NCBI GenBank assembly: GCA_012295225.1
Contig: WMKK01000001.1
Coordinates: forward strand, 248,001-312,000
Length of the DNA stretch: 64,000 nucleotides
Source of the DNA: Ostreococcus mediterraneus
Taxonomy: Eukaryota; Chlorophyta; Mamiellophyceae; Mamiellales; Bathycoccaceae
Reading direction: 5' to 3'
Part shown: one piece after another, positions 29,301 to 38,300 of the stretch
Position numbering within the stretch: position 1 is the stretch's first letter
Layout of the letters: every line of letters begins with the position of its first letter
Position numbers and translations under genes: made by a program
Notes under the pieces: generated by a model
Seen by the model: only the letters and a program-made list of their open reading frames with translations
Database searches by the model: none
Told to the model about the DNA's origin: nothing

Positions 29301-31073
29301 CAAATTGGAACATATACCGCTACTCGTGGTTCGGTTGCATTGAATGCACAGTTCTGTACATTGTGCGAATCTGGCACGTATCAAGACGAAATCGCTCAGA
29401 CGTCTTGTAAACCATGTCCCGCTGGAACGTTTGGCGTAAACGTTGGAAGTTTCTCAGTTGCAGATTGCAACCCCTGCGGCGCAGGAAAGTACGCAGAATT
29501 CACAGGTATGAGCGCGTGCATTGACTGTGCACCTGGTACATATGGACCAGCCGATCGCACGGATACCTCCGCATGTATTGGGTGTGGTGCTGGAACGTAC
29601 TCGATTGCCTACGGCGCGGCGATTGCAGATGACTGCGACGAATGTCAACCGGGGTATTTTGCATTGGCTGGACAAGCTTGTCAGCAGTGCGAACCCGGAA
29701 CGTACCAGGATGAAACACGAGCGGACCAGTGTAAGCTTTGCCCAGCGGGTACATTTCTTACAGCGTACGGTGCGATTGCTGAAACCGAATGTGAGCAGTG
29801 CCCGGTTGGAACATTTTCTTCAGTGGCGGGAAGCACTGAATGCACGCCGTGCGCTGCTGGTTCGTACAGTGACACGCCCGGAGCAGCTACGTGTTCATTC
29901 TGCCCGGTTGGCACTGAACTCCCTCTCACTGGAAGCACTTCTGCGGACGCTTGTCAAGACTGTCCGGTCGGTTCGGTGTCCACCGCCGAGGGGACGGCAA
30001 GCTGTACATTGTGCGCAACAGGCACATACTCCGCTGTCACGAGAGCAAACGTTTGTGTTAACTGCCCAGAAGGTTCATATAACGCCCTCCAGGGCTCAAT
30101 ATCGAGTGACGCTTGTATTCTTTGCGACTTGGGCAGTTTCGCCGACGTTGCAGGCAGCGCCGCGTGTACTCTTTGTTTGGAAGGTACGTATGCCGACGAG
30201 CTCGGCATGATTGAGTGCAAGCCAGCCCCAGCCGGTTACTTTCTAGCAGGGACGGGATCGACGTCGGCAGATAGTGTGGAAGCATGCGCACTTGGTACAT
30301 TCTCGGATGTTGAAGGATCTGCAGCGTGTACGAATTGTGCGGCGGGTACTTACGGTAACGACACTGCTCTCACGGCGTGTACGGATTGCCCGTCTGGTAC
30401 ATTTTCGGCTGCAGAAGGAAATACTAGTCCTGATAATTGCATCGATTGTCAAATCGGGACGTATTCAATTTCGGGTTCGGTTGCTTGCTTACAATGTCCT
30501 GCCGGGACATATGGTAACGTTATAGGTTTAGAGCAATGCATTGGATGCCCGGCGGGCAAATACGGCACAGCCATTGGCGCGACGAGTGAGACGTCTTGCC
30601 TTAATTGTGCACCTGGTACATATTCTGCTACAGAAGGCACGCAGCAGTGCACACAATGTCCCGCTGGTAAATTCGCCGATGAACCAGGATTGGAGGTATG
30701 TAAAGACTGCAAGCCTGGCACGTACGGTTCCGTCGTCGGAGCGACTGTCGGCGACGACACCATTTGCCTGCCGTGTCCTCTCGGCACGGCTTCGATTGGC
30801 GGTCTCAGCGCCTGCCCGGCGTGTTTGCCTGGCACATACGCCGCCGAGCAGGGCTTGCAAAACTGCACCTTGTGCCCAGCGGGTACGTATGGCGTGGACA
30901 CTGGTGCTAAAGCAGTCACGGCTTGCGACAGATGTCCATTGTATCATTTCAACAGTACGCCGGGCTCCAACACCATCGAGGCGTGCGTGTACTTTCACAG
31001 CGCTACGGGACGTGCGTTCACCACCTCAACCTTCATCATCGCATTTATTCTCACGTTCATTCTCGGTTGTTGA
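26355..31073 (+). CDS. Large secreted or surface protein: RCC1 propeller plus GCC2/GCC3 repeats
   Basis: A 1572-residue protein if it starts at the ATG at 26355, which begins a clear signal peptide (MMTGAVMMACVVLCVCAGAV); the frame is open back to 26097. Residues ~180-690 hold seven RCC1 repeats, each with a WG...GQLG core (VYTWGSDSEGQLG, IWAWGSNLDGQLG, LYTWGLGETGQLG, LYTWGLNTYGQLG, VFTWGSNEFGQLG), enough for one seven-bladed propeller. From ~715 to 1545 come roughly forty cysteine-rich GCC2/GCC3 (ephrin-receptor-like) units of the form CxxCPxGxYs....G...C. The C-terminus is a short hydrophobic tail (FTTSTFIIAFILTFILGC), fitting a membrane or GPI anchor. No enzyme domain is seen. A cell-surface binding or adhesion role is inference. 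Confidence 0.85.
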   Translation: MMTGAVMMACVVLCVCAGAVRAAVPTVPSGTTTTVAEGSRTTMTFPGADVDGHDMEVLIVTIASLGATYVDALDTELPSATTEACSPDVTARVLAGQTTMSYAAPCVDSPTETSYSTVVTYILRDSNGLCSAESTLTITINVYDSAVSRFLRACSAKWTTRTGVSTVDAVDWWSNPTLPLSAADAAANGQFPKVVGSSAVVYGWGDNSVAQLALGHTNPTAVPETNAHFEEVKQFTFIAAAEKMVFGIEHTTGYVWGWGYDVSGALGLQTTGSGAKTVSKTPARIGDLTNVVKIAVGTKHAAALSKDGYVYTWGSDSEGQLGRGWTPGALQYVHSEAFARNKSLPARVVNNGFRTLVISDIAAGSSHTLALTSTGDIWAWGSNLDGQLGLEPCEVSKYGDGSGGCSSFPNAPEMAYTDSPMYLQFAYDSSGTNLIGGIKFKSISASARYSMAITDDDQTGAAGGQLYTWGLGETGQLGHGSTGSTVHLDPRRVVAPRPVETLSGVEIIFAAAGEFHAAAVASDGNLYTWGLNTYGQLGHNDRVNRYSPVLVSALADANVNISWVSCGRSHTIAVSDFGEVFTWGSNEFGQLGLQVRPAENAAYDLSLTLRGWEKTAATARRRLLAADTSTYSVLFNDFVETPDLSGGVGAAHASFQAAVMGAARPYSEGYLAIADIGMYGEVEYVASPVIVEGVQQVSMAVAIGGSSLALRISCNVGSERDTNSGLCVECSAGYFTNDFTSFDCTACPKGQYQNITGSSSCVLCEKGTYAEIVGRDACTGCSPGTFVPFSGATSESQCENCPEGSYSASSGSSECTPCEAGSYQVISGQISCTNCDEGSFNPTTGARRATACLKCPAGKFAENTGTSECSSCPAGFYSAAPGASSCDECPLGTYSPGGLSECIACPRGTIGNASAVMASVDNCISCPPGFHMPSSGQSECLECPDGTYSDVEGASSCTQCPAGYVGNGVAARASLDAACQACQIGTYTATRGSVALNAQFCTLCESGTYQDEIAQTSCKPCPAGTFGVNVGSFSVADCNPCGAGKYAEFTGMSACIDCAPGTYGPADRTDTSACIGCGAGTYSIAYGAAIADDCDECQPGYFALAGQACQQCEPGTYQDETRADQCKLCPAGTFLTAYGAIAETECEQCPVGTFSSVAGSTECTPCAAGSYSDTPGAATCSFCPVGTELPLTGSTSADACQDCPVGSVSTAEGTASCTLCATGTYSAVTRANVCVNCPEGSYNALQGSISSDACILCDLGSFADVAGSAACTLCLEGTYADELGMIECKPAPAGYFLAGTGSTSADSVEACALGTFSDVEGSAACTNCAAGTYGNDTALTACTDCPSGTFSAAEGNTSPDNCIDCQIGTYSISGSVACLQCPAGTYGNVIGLEQCIGCPAGKYGTAIGATSETSCLNCAPGTYSATEGTQQCTQCPAGKFADEPGLEVCKDCKPGTYGSVVGATVGDDTICLPCPLGTASIGGLSACPACLPGTYAAEQGLQNCTLCPAGTYGVDTGAKAVTACDRCPLYHFNSTPGSNTIEACVYFHSATGRAFTTSTFIIAFILTFILGC

Positions 31074-31201
31074 GGCGATGCATTAGATACAATAGATTAG
31101 CCGCGTCCCGCGACGTTGTCACGAAGACTCATACGCGCGCGACGACGCCTTCGAAAGGATATAATCAAACGTCACAACGAGCCTCGCGCGTTCACGTTCG
31201 G

Positions 31202-31915
31202 ATGTTCTCCACGCGCGCAGTCCAACTCACGCACGTGAACACTCGCGCGTCGACTCGTTGCGCGACCCAAAACCGTATCGCGTCGTCGTCCACCGTCTCC
31301 CGCAGCGGCGCATCGCGACGCTCCGCGATCGTCGTCATGGCTTCGTCTGACGAGCTCGTCAACGTCACGCGCGTGGATAAGCCCGACAGCGAATGGGCCA
31401 AGTCTTTGGACAAAATGGAGTTCCAAGTGTTGCGTAAGAAGGGCACGGAACCCGCGCGCACGGGTGTGTACGATAAGTTTTATCCGAAAGAAGGGCACTT
31501 TGTGTGCGCCGGGTGCGGAACGCCGTTGTACAGCGCGCAAGCCAAATTCGATTCCGGATGTGGCTGGCCAGCCTTCGATAAGTGTTACGAAGGAACGGTG
31601 AAGACAGAAATCGACAACGCATTTGGCATGCGTCGCGTGGAGATTTTGTGCGCCGCGTGTGATGGGCACCTCGGGCACGTCTTTGAAAACGAAGGCCTCA
31701 CGCCCACCATGGAGCGTCACTGCGTCAACAGCGTATCCGTTAAATACGTCCCAGAAAACTTAGCCGCAAAAGAATCCAAGGTAGTTGACGGTGGCATCGC
31801 ATCGGGCGCACTCGGCGCGTTATCCCCGTTTGTCTTTTTATTCGGCGTTTACATTTTGAGCGACGTTTTGGGCCGCTCGATCAACGCCTTCACCGCCGCC
31901 GGCGTTGCGCAATAG
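31202..31915 (+). CDS. MSRB: Peptide-methionine (R)-S-oxide reductase MsrB with membrane tail
   Basis: MsrB reduces the R form of methionine sulfoxide in proteins. The ATG at 31202 gives 237 residues with a transit peptide (MFSTRAVQLTHVNTRASTRC and on). The SelR domain runs from ~65 to 185. Two zinc CxxC pairs are seen (CAGCGTPL and CAACDGHLGHVF), the block SGCGWPAFDKCYEG, and the catalytic Cys in RHCVNSVSVKY. After the domain, ~50 extra residues include a hydrophobic segment (GALGALSPFVFLFGVYILSD). Most MsrB proteins end at the domain, so this enzyme may be anchored to a plastid membrane. It follows the previous gene by 128 bases. Confidence 0.93.
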   Translation: MFSTRAVQLTHVNTRASTRCATQNRIASSSTVSRSGASRRSAIVVMASSDELVNVTRVDKPDSEWAKSLDKMEFQVLRKKGTEPARTGVYDKFYPKEGHFVCAGCGTPLYSAQAKFDSGCGWPAFDKCYEGTVKTEIDNAFGMRRVEILCAACDGHLGHVFENEGLTPTMERHCVNSVSVKYVPENLAAKESKVVDGGIASGALGALSPFVFLFGVYILSDVLGRSINAFTAAGVAQ

Positions 31916-32355
31916 CCATTTATTCCCCCGCCATTTATTCCCCCGATTCTTCATCACATAGCCTGCTCTTTTAGTTTCCACAACAACACCCTTTGTGTTT
32001 CTTACCGATTCTATGCGTTACTCGTTCGCCGCGCAGGTTGTCTGAGCGCGACATGTGGTAGCTCACGCGCGCTCGGCGCGTTGATTTTTAATACCATGCC
32101 AGAGTGTCACATGCCGATCGCCACGCGTCACTCTCGCTCGCACCGCGCGTCGTGTCTCCGCGCACACGCGTCGCTCGCCGCGCGCGAAATTAATTCGTTC
32201 GTTGTGTCGAGCTCGGTGTCCCTCGCGCGCGCGTGGCTCGACGCGCGACGTGGAGCTGGGCGCGGCACGGCTCGGTGCCAGCGCAACGTCTCGACCGGGA
32301 CAGTCGTGCGTTATTGACGCGACTCGACGAGCGCGAGCGACGACGGCGCGGCGAG
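31916..32355. other. Spacer after MsrB with a 15-bp tandem duplication
   Basis: A 440-base stretch between same-strand genes. GCCATTTATTCCCCC occurs twice in tandem at 31915-31929 and 31930-31944, the first copy starting on the last base of the MsrB stop codon. The rest is CG-rich with no family-like frame and presumably holds the promoter of the coiled-coil gene. Confidence 0.45.
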
Positions 32356-34248
32356 ATGTTTACGAATGTCGTATCTGTGGGGTTAACGCCGCGCATTCGC
32401 GCGCGAAGGCACGGGACGGCGGTTGAGGCGGGACGATGGGTGCGATGGGCGACGGGTGGCGGTTACGCTGGCGTCCCGAGTCGCCGACGGGAACGGTTTT
32501 TGGTCAGACGCACGAGTGATTCGTCGTCGCCAGATGTTGATAGTAAAGAAGATGGGCTCGATATGGATGAAATATGGGAGCAAGAGGCGGTGGCGGATGT
32601 GGAGGCGACGGAAGAGAAGCCAAAGGAGCTCAGTGGCGACGCGAGAAATCGAGCGCTCGCCGGGTTGTTGGACCAGGCGTTGATGGATCGAAAACAACTC
32701 GAGCGCGCGTTGACGGCCACGATCGAAGCGACGCGAGCGGAGAATATGGCGCTGCGGGTTGAAATTGAACGCGTCAAGGCGAGTGCAGAACTTGCAAAGA
32801 CGAACGAAAAGGAAAGGATTGAAATGTACACAACGGTGGAAAGAGAAATTGAGAAGCGCGTGCGACGCGCCGTCGAAGAGGAGTTGCATGCAAAGTTTGC
32901 CAAATTCAAGAGTCGAGCCGAAGCTGCGCAGGGTAAAGCAACTGAGCGCGCGACGAAGGCGGATGATCTGATGAAGAAACTCGAGTCAAAGTACGACGCA
33001 GATATGGCTGAGAACTTGAAGATACTCAAGTGGTCTTACGAAGAAGACGTTGACTCCGAGCGAGCAAAAGTCGCCGAGATGGAGACGCGTAAGAATACGT
33101 TGGAAGAGCAAATCCGCATGCAAGGTGAAATTCTAAAGAATTACAATCGCGTTCTGAGTGAAAAAGCTGCTCAACAACGAGAACTTGCGGAGAAGAATGA
33201 ACTCGTGAGCACGTTTACGCAGTCAGAGAAACAGATGAAGGAAAGCATGCAAGACGCGTTGACTCGCGCCGCAAAAGCAGAGTCTAAGTTGATCGATGTG
33301 GAAAAGACCATTGAAAGCAAGGTCAAGTTGACCATTGAAAATGCCGAAATGTGTATTGAAAACGCTGAGCGAATCAAGAACGAGGCTGAACGCATAGCTG
33401 CGGAACAGAAGATTGTCAGCGATCAATTAGTTGCCGCAGCCATGATTCGTGCAGAAAGTGCTGAAGCACAACTCGTTCGCCAGAAAGATCTGCTCGATGA
33501 ATTCGGAATGCTCACTGCCGCCAAGGCGAGCGCGAGCGCAAAGCTCGTCGAATTTCAACAACAGATCGACGCGCAGAATTCCGAACTTGAATCTCTCCGC
33601 GCTCTTGCATCTGAAGCCAAAGCGCAAGCGATTTCTTGGAAGGCAAAAGCCGAAAGTCTTGAGGAACATAGCGATATCAAGTTGAAGCAAACGATTGAAA
33701 GTGCCAAGGATATCACTCAAGGATACAAGAAACAAAATGATTTGGCTCAAATCACGGCGAATGATAATATCGCCGTCTTGAACAAATCTTTGGAAGCAGC
33801 TGCGGCAGAAATCGCATCATTGAAGGCGCAAATAGAAGCGATGGGATCGGCGCACGAGCGTGAGAATGACAGATTTCAACGTGAATATCACGCGCAAGAG
33901 TTGCTCGTTGAAAATTGGCGCCATCGCGCCAAGCTTCTCGAACAAGAGAAGGAATACTACGAATCTAACGAAGCACGAGACTGGCATGCGATCCATCACT
34001 ACCCTAAAGGGCGCTTGACGACGAACTTTAGTGGGCCACTACTTCGAGCGTTCATTGCGAATGGTTGGAAGCTTCCAGAGGGAAGTGTGCCAGTTATGGA
34101 ACACGGAGCTTTTGTAGCCCAGGTGCAGCCGAACGAAGTCACCGAATCGCCTGATCCTTTAGAAGAGCAGGCGAATGTCGAAAAGCTCGGTACCGTTGGG
34201 TTGCGTTCGGCACGTCTACTAGACGATGTCGATATGAATGAAAACTAG
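32356..34248 (+). CDS. Long coiled-coil protein, possibly plastid
   Basis: A 630-residue protein of unknown function. The first ~55 residues are basic and nearly free of acid (MFTNVVSVGLTPRIRARRHG and on to SRRRERFLVRR), as in a transit peptide; acidic residues then begin. From ~100 to ~560 it is one long heptad-rich coiled coil with many A, E, K and Q residues (ENMALRVEIERVKASAELAK, LVEFQQQIDAQNSELESLRA). The last ~90 residues are not coiled coil and look folded (HAIHHYPKGRLTTNFSGPLL, RAFIANGWKLPEGSVPVMEH). An in-frame ATG at 32233 would lengthen the basic leader. A structural or tethering role is a guess. TGTAA follows 31 bases after the stop. Confidence 0.72.
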   Translation: MFTNVVSVGLTPRIRARRHGTAVEAGRWVRWATGGGYAGVPSRRRERFLVRRTSDSSSPDVDSKEDGLDMDEIWEQEAVADVEATEEKPKELSGDARNRALAGLLDQALMDRKQLERALTATIEATRAENMALRVEIERVKASAELAKTNEKERIEMYTTVEREIEKRVRRAVEEELHAKFAKFKSRAEAAQGKATERATKADDLMKKLESKYDADMAENLKILKWSYEEDVDSERAKVAEMETRKNTLEEQIRMQGEILKNYNRVLSEKAAQQRELAEKNELVSTFTQSEKQMKESMQDALTRAAKAESKLIDVEKTIESKVKLTIENAEMCIENAERIKNEAERIAAEQKIVSDQLVAAAMIRAESAEAQLVRQKDLLDEFGMLTAAKASASAKLVEFQQQIDAQNSELESLRALASEAKAQAISWKAKAESLEEHSDIKLKQTIESAKDITQGYKKQNDLAQITANDNIAVLNKSLEAAAAEIASLKAQIEAMGSAHERENDRFQREYHAQELLVENWRHRAKLLEQEKEYYESNEARDWHAIHHYPKGRLTTNFSGPLLRAFIANGWKLPEGSVPVMEHGAFVAQVQPNEVTESPDPLEEQANVEKLGTVGLRSARLLDDVDMNEN

Positions 34249-34278
34249 ACTGCAAAACTATGCGCGCGCGAAACAAAT

Positions 34279-34283
34279 TGTAA
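34279..34283 (+). terminator. TGTAA poly(A) signal of the coiled-coil gene
   Basis: TGTAA 31 bases past the stop, just before the convergent UMP-CMP kinase gene. Confidence 0.45.
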
Positions 34284-34325
34284 AGAAACGAGGTGAAATT
34301 GCTTTGATAAATACTCGTTTTGTTA

Positions 34326-35394
<1,069 letters not shown>

Positions 35395-38300
35395 ATGCGC
35401 GCGACGTCGACGATGCCGGCGGCGGCGACGACGAGGTGGTGCGCACGGCGAGGGCCGGTCGACACGGCGTCGTCCACGACGACGACGGCGTCGTTGTCCA
35501 AGGCGCCGGTCGCGGCGGCGGCGGCGCGCGCACGCGCGCGCGCGCACGCGAGGAAAAGTGGTGACGGCACGCGCGGTGACGAAGGCGCTTCGGTGAACGA
35601 CGGCGGTGGCGGTGGCGACGGCGACGCGTCGCAAGCGTGGATGAAGCCACTGGAAGGGTTGATGCGGCAGGCGGCGAGGGTGGTGACGGTGTATCAAGCG
35701 CCGGCGCCGCCACCGGCGGCGCCCGGGGCGAAGATGGACGCGTTGGAGGCGGTGCTCCGGTGGCACCTTGGGAGCGATACGTCGACGACGTTGGTTTTGA
35801 AGGAAGTGACGGATGTGATTATTAGTGAGGTGACGTCGTTTCCGGCGAGTAAACTCGTGGTCGGTGAGACGCCGTCGGTGGCGATGCACGTTTCGGTGCC
35901 GTCCCTTCGAGCGACGACGTCGTTTCCAGCCACCGTGCGCGAGCTCGTGGGTGGCCGGTCGGTGGAGAACCCTGGGAGTGAAAGTAATGTCATGCCGGTG
36001 GATTTACCCGTGTGGACGCGGTGGAGTCAGCCGACGACGGCGCTGACACTGCGCACGGTGCTGATGGTGACGAGCGCGCTCGCGGCGGCGGCGGGTATGC
36101 AGCGAAGCGTCGCGGACATTGTTGACGACCCAAAGAATAGGATATATGTCCTCGTTCCGGATGGTGCACTAGGCGATTTGCAGCGTTTGTTCAACCGATT
36201 CTGGCCAAATACACCATATGTGTTTGCGTCGTATTCTCGAAATGGATTGAGTGACGAGGACGCGGACAACGTGTGCGAGACGAGGCGCAAGGGGCACCGT
36301 AAGCTCGTCATTTTAGTGAATATATCCGCACCCGGGGACGAAGATGCGGCAGAGAGCGACGGCGAAGCTATGGTGAATACCGTGGAGTTGTTACTAGAGA
36401 AAGAGGTACCGTTCGTACAGCTAACGCTGTGGTTGGACAACTCTCTGGCAAACTCGGTGGTGTCTCGCAAACCTCGGAACACCGAAAAGGATAGGATTAA
36501 AGTTCTCATGGAGAACCGCACGCGAATTTTACTCGGTCGTTCGGTGAAGCGAGTGCAAGCTCGAAAGCGCGTGTTGCTTGCGTTTGAAGCCGCGCAAGCG
36601 AACCCGCAAGGTCGCGCGCTTATTGATCTCGAGGAACGTCTGGCTGAAGCGCGAGCGCTCGGCGCCATGTCTGACGACGGTGAAAAGATGATGCGCGATA
36701 TTCGCGGAAAAGCGAGTGCGGCTGAGGAATTAGCACTCGCAAATGCGCTACGTGCGGCCTGTATTCAAGTTCCAATGGATGTTCCAGCGCTGAAATCCAC
36801 GTACGCTCGAGCGGAGCAGTATTTGAAGCAACAAGAAATCGTAGAAGACGTCGCCGACGTGCGCGCGAGCATGGACGACATGGATAGTACAGATGAGACT
36901 GCCGCTTCAACATCGTACGATCCAGATCCATTCGCGGCCGTTGTGGAGTCGCTATCTGGAGATGGTGAGAACAAAAAGAATGCGAGAAGTGCGCTCATGT
37001 CCGCCGTCATCTCCGCAGAACGCGGTTTGCAAGCTGCTGAACTTGAAGCCAATTTGCGAACGGCTTTGGCTGATGATTCCAGCCGTACGGTGGAATCCGT
37101 GCCGCGATTAGAAGAATTACTAGTGCGCGCAGCGAAGCTCGCGGTGAATGGTCCACCTCTCACCCAAGAAGGAGCTGCGAAACTGAATACGCTCGTCAGC
37201 CGCGTGCAAAGTCGCGCAACAGCGTTGCAGGATATGGAAAGTGCACGTGCGGCACTCATCGAAGCCATGTCGCCATCAACAACTGGTATCGATCAAGCCG
37301 TAGGTGGTATCACCGCCGAAGACGTGAAAATGCTTGAAGCTGCCGTCGCGCGCGCGCGTTCGTCGGCGTGGCCGTGGCAGCTCGATGAACCGATTGAAAA
37401 GGCTGAACGTTTACTCGTGCGATGGCGCCGACTTGATCGTTTAGAAACTGCTATTTTGAGCCGCAGCAAAACAGAACTTCGTTTGGCTCTCGCGGAAGCC
37501 CAGCAAGATCCTGATTCGTTGGACTTGGATACACGCCGCGCAAAAAAGGTGTTGAGCGAGCTCGACGCCGAATCAGCGCTCGAAGGCGGAGATCAAAGAC
37601 TACGCGCGTACTTTGCTGCAAGTAAAGTGGCGTGGTCATCTGGTTCCGTGACTCCAGAAAGTGCGCAGATGTTGTTGACGTTAAGAGAAAGCTTGGATAT
37701 CACGCAAGCAGAACATGAACAGATTCAACGCATGGCCAACGCCGCGAGCGGCTTGATCAAGCCGACGGAACCCGCGAAAAGACCAGAGGCAAAGAGAACA
37801 TCGAAAAAGCCGGTGCGCTTTGCGGCAGCAGACGCCGGAGTTCGCGGTCCAATGTTTGAGTCGGATGAGATGGAAGAGCTAGATCTCGAACAAGGCGAAA
37901 ATAGTGACGTGCTCGATGAAGTTCAAGTGGCGTGGGCAAATGCGATTCCCGACGAAGACGGCGTGGGCGTTGCAACCGGCGCGTCAGACGAAGAAACGAG
38001 TGGTAACTGGCGACGTGTGGGTGATAGTATTATCTACAATGAAGAAGAAATCATTGGTGTCGGTAGTGCGGGTACTTACGTGTTCCGAGGATATGTTAAA
38101 CATACTTCTCGAGCGCGTCACGCGGTTGCGGTGAAGCGAATCGCGCGTCCGCCCGGTGAGAAGGGCCGCGACTTGGTACAACTCGTCGAACGTGAAGTTG
38201 AGTTGATGACGGCATTAAATCAGTCACCGCTGGTACCTTTCTTTCATTGCTGGGGCATCACAAGCTCGAATGTATTTATTGCGCAAGAACTGTGCCCCGA

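Noticed and set aside
28500-31000. Tandem cysteine repeats as a possible recent satellite expansion
   Set aside because: The units differ widely in DNA sequence while keeping cysteine spacing, so they are an old protein repeat family.
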